Origin: Hydractinia symbiolongicarpus
Lineage: Eukaryota; Cnidaria; Hydrozoa; Anthoathecata; Hydractiniidae
Assembly: GCF_029227915.1 (NCBI RefSeq)
Contig: NC_079880.1
Location: 21,202,501-21,266,500 of the forward strand
Reading direction: 5' to 3'
Length of the DNA: 64,000 nt
Position numbers and translations under genes: made by a program. The notes under the pieces are model-generated. The model had not been told where the DNA came from and made no database searches. It was given only the letters and a program-made list of their open reading frames with translations. Numbering within the stretch: position 1 is the first letter of the stretch; each line of letters opens with the position of its first letter. Of this stretch, positions 47,460 through 59,078 are shown in pieces.

Positions 47460-50400
47460 TTAGAAAGGCTCAGGATCTTTAAGGACAGCTTTCTCCTCTG
47501 TAGTTGGCTCGCCGTCTATTGCAGGTGGGCCTTCAAAATCCAAACATTTCATTTTCAACAAATTGAAAAACATTTTTCCAATCAATCGCGCACTCTCGTA
47601 TTGCAGTCTTGCTTTAACTTGCAGGCCTTTACCTTTCGGTACCTAGGAAGGACCATCTTAAAGATTATTAATCTCGTAAAATAGGTTCAGGAACAAAATG
47701 CTTGTACAAATACATTCAATAGAAATCACCCGTTTCGATCATTATCAACTTAAAAAATTTAAAATCTGGTTTCAAAACTAGTTTCCGCTTTAAAACCCGA
47801 TTTTAAAAGTGGATTGCAGAAGAAGAATACTTCTACAAGCGAAGATTTAGAAATTTTGTTTTAAATGTTTGCCTATAAAAAATTTTAAAATGAATCTCGA
47901 TTTTAAAGATAAATCAAGTTTGACTTTCTTTGGCTTTCTGACTCGAGCAATTAATATTCAGAATCTTTTTCCAATGATATTCTTTTTTTCATTTGAAACA
48001 GATAAAAAATTTATTTGTTTACGTGTTCCGCTCTGATAAATTTAAGATAACGTAGAGAAAAATAAGAATGAATCCCATTTATATAGCCGTGGCGAATTCA
48101 TAATTCACAGCACAAATTAAGAAGAGCGTTTTTCTACTTACTGCTTTCAAGCATTCTTTAAATTGTGCGTCGCACTCGCAATCACTTGCAGTATACTTTC
48201 CAGTGTTAACTGTACCATATCCACTTTTTCCTGTGTTTAGATTCCTGGCAAAATAGAAATAATAATGCTAATAATAACATATAGTCGTTAACCCGTGGAA
48301 GAATATCGCATTTTGTGTTTCCGTAAGGATCGCGTCGTTCGCGGGCAGACAGACAGACGGAATACGGCTATTATTAAAGAGATTGTAAAAGTGCATCATT
48401 TGGTCAAATTCAAGTATTAATCCATGGCAAACTATAATATTGATATGACGTAAGCATTTTCGGTTTAAAGTTTCGGCACTTAATAATAGTACATAATTAG
48501 AATCTAAAAGCGTTTTTGTCTTTGTGATTTTTCAATGCTCAGTTTCGAATATATACAATGAATTTATTAAGAGAATCGTATGCTTTTGCTCGCTGTTTCT
48601 CTTTTGATTCCTGATTAGCGATAAAAGAATTAACTATACCTTGGACAGTGATCATGAGTTCTGCAACATCTGTCCACTTTATCAAAAGTCCCCAAATCGG
48701 AATCGTCGTTTGAATCTGCGATATTTCCATTTCCACACCAATGGGTTCCTAAATAAACATTGATCAACCGTCTTTACAAGAATAAATGCTGTCAGAGGAT
48801 TGTCCCAAATATGCTTTTTATAGGGAAAATTTGTGGTCAACATTTATGATTGGTAGGCATATATATACATTGACGTAATAATTAAAGGGAATGATTGTAA
48901 AACGTTTTAAAATTTTTAAACCAGTTATTTAAACTTTCGGTAACGTCCACTTAACAAAACTTATTGGATTTTATTGGAAGGAACTATCGCAAAGCGCATT
49001 TTATTAAACTAGTTAGCCCATGGAAAAATCTACGGGTTCGCCCGTCCTTTTTATATCGCATTGCGTGCGTCTCGCAACCTGCGCAGCTAAGCTACCATTT
49101 TTGCGTGACAGACAGACGGACGGACGGACAGACGTATACGGGTATTATAATATAGATAAAACGAAATAAAAGCGCGAAATCGACAACAATAGTAAGAATG
49201 TTTAATTGCTCGTGAATTTGCCAGTACAATAATGTATGATAAAGCAATTACGTTACCTTAGTTTTAAAACTCGTCACGGCAAATTAGAATACAATACCAA
49301 TTTGTACCAGCAAATAAAAATTTAAAAACAAAGATGACAATACGAAACGTAGTTTTAAGGAGACTTTTTACGGGCGCTTTTAACAAAGTTTGTAAAAAAT
49401 ATAACTAATTTTGCCGGTCACAGACGGAAGGACACAGGTTAATATTAGAGATGCATTTTAATTTCATGAATAAATATGAAGATAAAATCAAAAGGTTTCT
49501 TATGAACCTGGAAATATTTTCCAACCAAACTTTCGCACGTCTGCAGTCATGTTCTGGTCGTCTCCATCAACTATGAAAGAAACAATGTATTTTCAGATTG
49601 TTCATGATTTATTACAATTCGTGTGACATTCTCATCAAAGATTGATAACCAGTTTAGATTATTAACAAAAGAAGGTAGTCTTACGCAATATATTTAGAAT
49701 TTTTTGATTCTTCAACATTCGAATCACGTGTTTTTCTTGCTTAGAAAGTTCCATGTCAGGGAATTCCCTTGTATCAGCAACGTGATGCTTTCTTTTAGAC
49801 ATTTTGGCTCTTGCAAAAACAGATACCAAGTTCAACACAACAATCAATGATAAGATTAAGTACCTAAATGTTAAAATATGGCATAATAAACTTGCTGTCT
49901 TCTTCTTGACGAGATATCTAATAAACTCGCTGTGTTGTTGCTGACGAGATATATTAAATAAACTCGATGTGTTGTTCCTGACAAGATATCTAATAAACTC
50001 GCTGTGTTGTTGCTGACGAGATATATCTCATTATCTCGATGTGTTCTTCCTGACAAGATATCTAATAAACTTGCTGTGTTGTTGTTGACGAGATAAATCT
50101 AATTATCTCGATGTGTTCTTCCTGACGAGATATCTAATAAACTCGATGTGGTTTTGCTGACGAGATAAATCTAATGAACTCGATGTTTTGTTGCTGACAA
50201 GATATATCTAATAAACTCGCTGTGTTATTGCTGACGAGATATATCTAATAAATTCGATGTGTTATTGCTGACGAGATATCTAATAAACTCGCTGTGTTGT
50301 TGCTGACGAGATATATCTCATTATCTCGATGTGTTCTTCCTGACAAGATATCTAATAAACTCGCTGTGTTGTTGCTGACGAGATATATCTCATTATCTCG

Positions 50401-51824
50401 ATGTGTTCTTCCTGACAAGATATCTAATAAACTCGCTGTGTTGTTGTTGACGAGATAAATCTAATTATCTCGATGTGTTCTTCCTGACGAGATAAATCTA
50501 ATGAACTCGATGTGTTGTTGCTGACAAGATATATCTAATAAACTCGCTGTGTTATTGCTGACGAGACATATCTAATAAATTCGATGTGTTATTGCTGACG
50601 AGATATCTAATAAACTCGCTGTGTTGTTGCTGACGAGATATCTAATAAACTCGCTGTGTTGTTGCTGAGGAGATAAATCTAATTATCTCGATGTGTTCTT
50701 CCTGACGAGATATCTAATAAACTCGATGTGGTTTTGCTGACGAGATAAATCTAATGAACTCGATGTGTTGTTGATGATAAGATATATCTAATAAACTCGC
50801 TGTGTTATTGCTGACGAGATATATCTAATAAATTCGATGTGTTATTGCTGACGAGATATCTAATAAACTCGCTGTGTTGTTGCTGACGAGATATATCTAA
50901 TAAACTCGATGTGTTGTTGCTGACGAGATATATCTAATAAACTCGCTGTGTTGTTGCTGACGAGATATCTAATAAACTCGATGCGTTCTTGCTGACGAGA
51001 TATATCTAATTATATTTATGTGTTCTTCCTGACAAGATATCTAATAAACTCGATGTGGTTTTGCTGACGAGATAAATCTAATGAACTCGATGTGTTGTTG
51101 ATGACAAGATATATCTAATAAACTCGCTGTGTTATTGCTGACGAGATATATCTAATAAATTTGATGTGTTATTGCTGACGAGATATCTAATAAACTCGCT
51201 GTGTTGTTGCTGACGAGATATATCTAATAAACTCGATGTGTTGTTGCTGACGAGATATATCTAATAAACTGGCTGTGTTGTTGCTGACGAGATATCTAAT
51301 AAACTCGATGCGTTCTTGCTGACGAGATATATCTAATAAACTCGATGTTTTTTTGCTAACGAGATATGTTTAATAAAATCGATCTGTTCTTGTTGGATAG
51401 ATATTCCTATATTGCTAGCGGTCTTCACTGAAAAATATAGCTAAAACACCAGCTAGGGAAATTTGACGCATTATTTCGTAAAAAAGTTTAATAGTTTACT
51501 TATAGTTAATAATTGTGGATTCCATGAAGTAGGGCTAAAAATTATTTTGCGAACTGCAAAATATTTTTTTCAAAAGATTCAGTAGATCTCTATTTTTAAG
51601 TTATGTGAAATGCAAGATTATTATTTAATAAAAACATTCAAAACATATAAATCGATTTGTTTATTTATCAGGCAAAACATATATTTCCTGTTTACTTACT
51701 TTGAAAACATTGAATAAAATTGGGTCTTAAAAAAAATTGATATTAAATTATCGTGGAATAAACCTGCAGAAAAGAACAAATTTTTATGAAACAAAAAGAG
51801 AAGAAAATATTACCACCTCGCCAT
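47460..51824 (-). CDS. secreted group III phospholipase A2, gene B
   Basis: Predicted to be a secreted calcium-dependent enzyme that cleaves the sn-2 ester of phospholipids. Coding exons are 51,824-51,814, 49,863-49,685, 49,570-49,508, 48,748-48,640, 48,244-48,142 and 47,642-47,460. All have GT/AG borders and the lengths sum to 215 codons plus stop. Exon 1 holds only ATG and 11 coding bases, and exon 2 completes a hydrophobic signal peptide ending near VFA. An Arg/Lys-rich propeptide with DTREFPDMEL follows. Exon 3 has an N-glycosylation motif NMT and leads into KIFPG. Exon 4 carries HWCGNG (calcium loop, W88-G92) and CCRTHDHC (catalytic H116-D117). Exon 5 carries DCECD, and exon 6 MKC. The mature part has 8 cysteines, two fewer than bee-venom PLA2. 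Exon 1 appears to start after an acceptor AG at 51,837-51,838, so a non-coding exon may lie upstream. Intron 1 contains a large minisatellite. It is in tandem with gene C. Confidence 0.9.
48284..48380 (+). repeat. dispersed short repeat in PLA2-B intron 4
   Basis: It begins atagtcgttaacccgtggaa and ends gacggaatacggctattatt, with acagacagacag before the end. The ends are weakly inverted (atagtcgt against atagccgt). It is the same family as at 49,013 and 59,945. Confidence 0.55.
49013..49160 (+). repeat. dispersed short repeat in PLA2-B intron 3
   Basis: It contains ttagcccatgg, cgggttcgcccgtccttttt, a gcattgcgtgcgtctcgc stretch, cagctaagctaccattt, a gacagacggacggacgg run, and cgtatacgggtattataat. 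It is nearly the same as 59,945-60,075, so the two are copies of one element. Confidence 0.75.
49893..51395. repeat. minisatellite, about 35-bp units, in PLA2-B intron 1
   Basis: About forty units alternate gacgagatat(at)ctaataaactcg with ctgtgttgttgct or atgtgttcttcct. Variants (a gatgtggttttgctg unit near 50,145, 50,724 and 51,053; cattatctcg units near 50,020, 50,310 and 50,390) recur in the same order, which shows higher-order duplication of several units together. Many units contain cgagatat...atctcg, an inverted pair. Confidence 0.95.
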
Positions 51825-51836
51825 CTTTGCTTTGAG

Positions 51837-54800
51837 CTGATAAACCAATTGCAATCTGTATAAAATTATAGAAAATGAAATATTTTCTATACTGAGTAAT
51901 CGTGCACCATTAACTGTTTTTAATTTCTGGAACAAACAAATGGCGTTTGTTGTTGCCTGTTTCTGTGCATATTCTGCATAATTTTTTCGTCTATAGGCAA
52001 TCAAGATAATGTTGTCTCGTTTAAAAATTGGTAGGCCTGGTAATGAGTAAGACATAAGAGAGAAACGATTGAAGAATACTGAAGATTGGAGGATTTATGT
52101 GCTGAGCATTTGGTATTATAAATGCATTGTCCATAATTTATTACTGTCGATAAAACCTAATATAATCTCATTGTTTTTCATGTCAGTCTGTCAGGCCAGC
52201 AAAGACGCAGTCAGAAAGGAAGCAAGTAGCTTTTTGATGCGTTTCGAAGTTTTGAAAAATTATATAAAGTGTATATAAATCAAAGCTAAAAGTTAAAATA
52301 CCAGACCAAACAAATGCGTGATAAGTCCTTTGTATGACACTACAGTTTTTGCAAACGAATCTTTCGATGGCTTTCATACTCTAGCACAACAATGCTAATG
52401 GTGATTACCTCCAAACACGTCTTTCCTTATATAACCAACCTGATTAGACAACTAATTTTTTTCAAATTTTATAGCGCTTACACGCCAATTTTTAAGAACA
52501 AGCTATATAAGAACATATGTCTTTAGAGTCCAAGGCTTTAGAGAATAGTTATAGGCATTGCCACTGTCAAGAAGAACCAAAATGCTCCTTTAGAAAAAAC
52601 TTTAGTAAAAAAATGAATAAAAGAACGGTTTAAGAACATCCTGAAACAAATTGAAAAAAATAAGAACATTAAAAGACTTTCTTCGAGCTGAGTGTTCTTT
52701 CTAAAAAAATGGGAATTACGAAGGAGCGCTTATTAGAAAACCAAAAAATTAGCTTTTTTGCTTACATCATCGGAAAAAAGCATTTTTCTTGAGTGCCTCT
52801 TTGAGAAGCTAAAAAAATATTCACATGTTGACATACCGTATTGTATGATTAATGTCCCGCAATTGTTGTGATGTGATATCAGAAAAATTGCGTTCTTTTC
52901 TGGCTAAATAGTCACAAGTAACACTGGTTGAAGCGCAGATACAAATGTTGCATAAACATGGATGGATTAGAGACTAGTTACTTTTTGACCCAGTTACCTT
53001 TTGTCATACTAGACATGAATGTTTATGTCTGCCTTGGCCCAATATATAACCCAAAATGTTTGTGAATTATTACCCTTATTTGGAAAAAGTTGCTAGCGCA
53101 CTATGAGATTGGCCAGTCACGTGGAACAGTAAAATTTTTGATTTCATTACATTCGTTACAACAACAACAAGAACATTATTTTTTATATATATACGCTAGG
53201 TAGGAACATTTTTTGCTAAAGCGATTGCTATGCAACGACAACGTCGGTGATACACGATCTGCGACTACACGTACGCCAGAAAAGTCAATGCGTAACAACT
53301 ACAAACAACCTGCATCAAATTTAAAAACTCAGCACCTTTATTAGCTACTTGATTATGGATGCTACCCATAAATATTTCAAGTCACGATGTCATTGCTAGC
53401 GAGCTGCTTGAGTCCAGGGTATAAGTTAGTTAGGTATCTACAGGTTGCTGATGAAAAAAAAATGTCTAGGGAGGGGGGGGGGGGGTTGGGGGGGGGGGGG
53501 GGGGGTGGAATTTAACTCACTTTTAACCTTCTAATTTTAGGAAATACTTTCTTAGTTAATAAAATATAAAAGATATGAAAATAAATTTAAGAAGTTCTTG
53601 TTTATGCAATAACGACTTTTCAATTAAAATGTAAATTCAAACGTATGTAACTTTTCATATTTAACATACGCTAAAAGAGATTACCTTGAAACCAAGTCGG
53701 TGAAATTGGTTGTTTGGGAAAAATTACGCAAAGCAGGACAAAGGCTTTTCGTTGCTGGCTCTTTAAGAAAATAGGAACTCTAATCATAGCACTATTTTGT
53801 GTAGCTAGTTAGCTATCTGGCTCTATACAATGTTTTTATACGATAGTGAGTATATAAGTAATTTCACGACTATTAAAAGGGGTATGTCAATACCAAAAAT
53901 TGAGATAGCTAGCTAGCCAGCACACCTTTCTCACTTAATAAAAAATAATTCTTACCTGATAAAATACGCGATTTTAAAAATGTGCTTAGCTCCCCAGCTA
54001 CGACCAAACCATCAGAGACCAGCAAGTGGCAAGGGGGCGACCAATAAAATGTAAGCACTTTTAGTCATGGCCGTACACAAAATGTTCTGGCCACACGAAG
54101 AGTACACTATCTCTGTTCAGATTGGTCATTAAATTGACATAGATTAAAAGAATGCGTCTTCATTGACTTTCGAAAATATGGAAATTTTTCGAGGTTTTAG
54201 CCTGGACACAAACTTAGCAGCGTCTAGGCTCTGTGCTGTCTCTAGATATATATCTATATATCTATCTTCCATTAGGCGATTTTAAAGATTCCGCCCCGCG
54301 TAGCGGCGACGGAAATCAAAAATATTAGAAAAGTGAATTGGCGAAAATAGGTATACGCAAAGCATCTGAATTCGATCTATTCGCAAAAATAAGCTTTGTT
54401 TTTATCATATCAAATACCAGTGCAAGGGCAGATATGGTTATAGGAATAAAGACGTTTTTCTTAGGCGATTTGTTTATGTACATAACGTATACTTTCTCCG
54501 CAGATGATACACTAAATCTTGCGACGGAAAGTAGGAAAAGAAAATATAAAAGGCATAATTTTTGGAAAATCTATGGATTTTTACGAATTGTGCGATTCGC
54601 CAAAAGTGTCATCCGCAACGATTTCCAACAAATCTATCATCCTCAGTTTTGTTTATATTTTTAACATCGTTATCTCGTTGTTAGGAGGTCTGAAACTAAT
54701 TTAGCAGAACAACAACAACATGTCAATAAACCTTCATATTTCTTTTATTAAAATTTAATAAATAACGGAAAACATTCAATAAATGTTAACTGTTCTTGTT

Positions 54801-54904
54801 TTCTTTACAAGTTTAAAAAAGCATCATTTATTTAATCAAATTAATTATATTTCATTCTAATAAATATATTTAATTTCAAACATTTTCCTTATCGAGTTAT
54901 CCAA
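51837..54904. other. region between PLA2 genes B and C
   Basis: It holds the upstream side of gene B and the downstream side of gene C. A short match near 51,930 to 58,025 (ggaacaaaca.atggcgtt) suggests B and C were duplicated with their upstream DNA. At 53,880-54,150 there is a diverged copy of the block seen at 4,500-4,650. A 108-codon frame at 54,338-54,664 begins at TTG and has no domain I know. Minus-strand AATAAA near 54,740-54,745 could be the poly(A) signal of gene C. No other gene is seen. Confidence 0.5.
53471..53507 (+). repeat. G-run, possible quadruplex
   Basis: There are two long runs of G, about 14 and 20 bases, separated by ttgg-type interruptions within gggagg...gggtgg. It is extreme for such AT-rich DNA. 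On one strand it could form a G-quadruplex. Its exact length may be unreliable in sequencing. Confidence 0.85.
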
Positions 54905-57900
54905 TTATTTCTTTTTGCTGTAGAAAGGTTTTGGGTCTTTAAGCACGGCTTTCTCTGAATCAGATGCTTCTCCGTTGACTGCAGACGGTCCTTCGAAATC
55001 CAAACATTTCATCTTCAACCAATCAAAAAACATTCTTCCAATCAGTCTTGCGCTCCCGTATTGCAGTCGGGTTCCTATTTGGTACCATTTACCCTTCGGT
55101 ACCTATTAATTAAAATTACATATCTATGTTATTTTTTTATTAAGCCTAGACAGCAGGAATAACGGGAATTTAAAAGCATAACCCGCTGAAATAAGAAAAT
55201 GCCAAGCACCTAGTACCAAGACCTGACAGCTTTTGTAAATAGTCACTTTTGGCACTTCATTTGAATATACTGAAAAATATGTGTACGGTGAGAAATATAT
55301 ATACATTATATCAGTCATAGATTACTGCTTTAACTGTATCAATGCTTTTTGAAAATCTCTATAACAATTTGCATATCCTGTCTGTGTGCTCAAAATGGTT
55401 AGGCTGCAGTTTTAATACAAATATCTGGTTGGTAATAGACAAACGAAAACCAATGTACAAAACACAAATAATATTAACATAGGCGTATTATACCTGTCAT
55501 TTTGCTTTTGTTCATAATATTCTATACAAAGCGTACATAAAATTATCGGTTAATATAATCAATCTCAACTTACTGCTTTCAAACAGGATTTAAATTCTGC
55601 ATCACACTCACAATCACTTGCCGTATACTTTCCAGTGTTTACTGTACCATATCCACTTGTTCCTCCATTTAGATTTCTAATTTGAAGAAAAAAAACAGTT
55701 ACCCTGCATATATCCTCTGTTACAAGTTCTTATTGCAAACATTCTATTAAACCATAAGATACTAAGCTCAAACCAAATGTAACCTAAAGAAAATGACTGT
55801 AGTAAAATGAATAAAATTATTATAATGGTCCTATACTGCAAAAATTAATAACTTCAGTTAATCACTAGAATAATAATTAATTATTTAGAAAATAACAGCA
55901 CATTATTCTTTATCAGTGCAGAATATATTCAATGATAGAAATCGTATTCTTTTGTTCACTGTTTTTACTTCGATTCCTGACCAGCGATATAAGAATTACT
56001 ATACCTTGGACAGTGATCGTGAGTTCGGCAACATCTGTCCACTTTATCAAAAGTTCCCAAATCGGAATCATCTTGTGAATCTGCAATATTTCCATTTCCA
56101 CACCAATGGGTTCCTGAAGACAACAAAGAAATATAAGAAGTACATATATACATTTTTAGGAAAAAAGTAAGGCTGAAAGTTAAAAAATAAATAATTAGTT
56201 GGAATAGAAACAACAAAATAGAACGGGTCCAAAAATAATTTTGATTAGCAAGGCTTTGTAAAAAATTATGCAGTTACAAAACTTCAACGTCAGTGAAAAC
56301 GAATGTTCTCTCTCTCTCTTTCTTTTCTTTTTTTTTATTTCAATAAACTTTCTTCTAATATACTTATAAACATTGAATTGCTCTTTGTTACCTATCTTTT
56401 TTTCTTAACAAAATTTAAAAAAGCACAGCTGCCAGTTCATACCAAAAATCATTATCTACTTTACTATAAGGCATTCAATATTGATCGTAGGAAAAATTAC
56501 TCAAAGATATGTTTTAAAATGGAGCTGGAGTTTTAGTTTTAACTATATCATAAACGTTAGATGGATATGTTAAAAGCATTTCAATATAAATGTTTTTAAT
56601 AAATAATATATATATATATAATATAATAAATAATAAATAAAAAAACTGCTTGTCTACCTGGAAATATTTTCCATCCAAGTTTTCGCACGTCTGCAGTCAT
56701 GTTTTGGTCGTCTCCATCAACTATCAAATCATTAAAATATACAGTTACTACTTGTGCCTGTTTTTAGTCCTGAACACTTTAGAGGTATAAAATAAGGAGA
56801 TTTTGTTTTCTCATAACAAAGAAAGTTAGACATACGTAATGAATTTAAGAGATTCTGATTCTTCAACATTCGAATCACTTCCTTTTCTTGTTCGGAAAAT
56901 TCCATTTCTGGAAACTCTCTTGTGTCTGCTATCATGTCTTTTTGCTTGAGGGCTTTTTGTCTTGCAGATAGCGACGCGCCGTTGGTCAAGTTGAAAACAA
57001 CAACCAGTGACAAAAGTATGTACCTATTGAAATATTCACTTTATTATAATTTTTTGTTAATAATTTGCTAAAGTCTGCGCAATTTTATTTAATTACTATT
57101 CTTTTATTTAAAAAACAAGGTGATGGCACTCCCAACTAAACAACAGGTGAATAATTACTAAAAACATAAAATATTAAAGCTCACATGCCGTGAATAAAAC
57201 CAGTTAGATTCATTAAACAGTTCTCTAAGAATCTTTTTTTTTACAGACTTTTGACTCAAAATTTTTGATAATTACGTTTAGGCATAAGATAATCAATTTG
57301 ATAGAAGTGCAATGAGCGAGTTTAACCAAGTACGTTGGCATGTAAATAAATTTTCACCTATCCAATTTGCTATTTTGAACATATTTACACTAATATCAAT
57401 ACGTAATAGATACTGATTATCATACCATCCATTGGCATGATAATCAGTATTTTACTTAAGATGTTATAATTCCGCATGATTTCATCTTTTAAACATGTAT
57501 CTTGTAAACGAAAAAATTTCTTAGGCAGCTTTTCAAGCTCTTTCATGAAATCAACTTGTTTTTTCTTGGGAGAAAAGGTTTCTCTTAACATTAATTCTTT
57601 CACATTATATACCTCATGTTTAATGCAAATCAGCTGAAAATTAAATTTAAGAACTTCTAACTTTATTCAGCTTTGTCACTTTTATTCAGACTTTGATGAC
57701 ACAAAAGCTATTCTTGATTCATTGCTTCGTTTTAACATTACAAAGGTTTTGACAATATGCATGAAACAAAAGCATAGATTCTCTTTACACATAATTTCTC
57801 TGCTTGAAAACTAATTTGATGCGAAACGGACATTGAAAGTAAGGAGCTAATGTTGATAACATCATTTTATTTTCCTGCTGTCAACAACAACCAAGTAAAA

Positions 57901-57923
57901 GATTAAACTTACAAAGAACCCAT
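54905..57923 (-). CDS. secreted group III phospholipase A2, gene C
   Basis: Role as for a venom-type or secreted PLA2: a calcium-dependent phospholipid hydrolase outside the cell. Coding exons are 57,923-57,913, 57,023-56,836, 56,720-56,658, 56,113-56,005, 55,676-55,574 and 55,102-54,905, giving 223 codons plus stop. Exon 1 has ATG plus eight bases (donor TTT/gtaagt) after an acceptor at 57,962-57,963. The signal peptide spans residues 1 to about 20. A propeptide with DTREFPEMEF follows, and NMT in exon 3 is a likely N-glycosylation site. The mature part starts near KIFPG (84-88). The calcium loop is W91-C92-G93-x-G95 and the catalytic pair is H119-D120 in CCRTHDHC. Cysteines are C92, C115, C116, C122, C146, C148, C155 and C191 (four disulfides possible). 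The C-terminus is 8 residues longer than B, with a final YSKKK in place of B's stop after PF. Intact and parallel to gene B; likely expressed. Confidence 0.92.
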
Positions 57924-59012
57924 CACTACGTCTGTATGTTATAACTTCGAAACTTTTAATGCTGAAAAATAAAAATAAAATAGTTTTTGGGCAGCAATTA
58001 CACACGAAAAAGTGTTTTTGATTTTTGGAACAAACATATGGCGTTATGCGCAAGTATGTTCTATATTTAACATCAAGGTAGTAATAACTTCTTACAAAAT
58101 CAATGGCATACAATCTTTATTACATAAAAACTAACCAATTACGCAAGTGTTTCATTGTGAGGTAAGACCTTAAAAACGAAGTAGAAAAACACATGCAAAC
58201 CAAATGCGTTTGTTTCACATGCTCACCTTAGGAATGCTAGGCGAAATTTCTTGTCTACAAATGACTGCACAGGTTATTGCATTAAGACAGCTATGGTTGA
58301 AGTCACTATAAAAAGAAGGTTGCGCCATTTAGGTAGTACTTAGTAGTACCTGCAGAAATAAGAAATCTAGCCGAAAATGATTTTTACCAAACCAGAATTT
58401 TAACCACTAACAATAATTTGAGCTGTTTTGGTTAACGGGTTAATTGTTTTGCACTGCGGTTCACTATTGGAATTTCTTTCAAAGTTTTGTGGAAATTGTT
58501 AAATTGTGAAACTAGGCTTTGTTATAAAAAAGAACACGTTTAATTTGCATTTGATCGTATCTATTATAATTTTTCATGTGCACACATGGGTTAAAATCAT
58601 ATGGAAAAAATATTTAATGAAAATTGTCAAAAAAGCAGAGCGTTAGTTGTCAAAGGAGTGTCATTCGACTATTTGATCGTTTTAACTGATAATAATATCT
58701 ATCTTTAGTTAGTTAGTACTGATAATTGCAAGAAAAAGAAAGCTTAAATTTTTGCATTTTTAAATTATTTTTATTTCAACTTTACCAATAACTAAAAAAA
58801 TTAAAGTTACAGAAGGAGCAAGAAATATTATAAGGATGTTTTTTTTGTAATAATTGCAATATTGTCAGAAAAAAATATATTGTTGCTAATTTACGACGAA
58901 ATGTGTAGTTTAAACTGCAGAAGATACTGTATGATATACTGTAGTTTTTAGATTTATTAGAACGTTTCACTCGTTTTAACAAATTTAGTCGAAAAATAAA
59001 TAAACAAATTAC
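57924..59012. other. upstream region of PLA2 gene C
   Basis: The 5' untranslated part of the ATG exon is 57,924-57,961. A sequence ctaag/gtgagc on the minus strand near 58,225-58,240 would make a good donor for a non-coding first exon. I could not find catalytic exon 4 of a further PLA2 copy between here and 59,013. Nothing else is recognised. Confidence 0.45.
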
Positions 59013-59078
59013 CTGAAATATTTTTATTTGGAAATTTAGTTAAAAAATTTCCACACATATTGTGATCATTTCCATGAG
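59013..59078 (-). pseudogene. isolated PLA2 exon-3-like piece, copy E
   Basis: On the minus strand an acceptor (ttttgtag) is followed by 66 bases and a donor (gtaatt), with two bases before and one base after whole codons, exactly the phase of exon 3 in B, C and D. It reads HGNDHNM... and ends ..NISG, aligning with DGDDQNM...KIFPG of gene C. No exon 4 follows before gene C, and exon 2 upstream is uncertain (a weak Lys-rich frame near 59,170-59,230). It is either a remnant of a fifth copy or a spare exon of a longer gene. It carries no catalytic residues. Confidence 0.6.

Noticed and set aside
54338-54664. 108-codon plus-strand open frame
   Set aside because: It starts at TTG, has no recognisable domain or splice context, and lies in a repeat-like region 3' of gene C. 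Mentioned only in the region entry.
57385-57603. 72-codon Lys-rich minus frame inside intron 1 of gene C
   Set aside because: No domain, no splice sites in phase with the PLA2 exons, and no counterpart in gene B.
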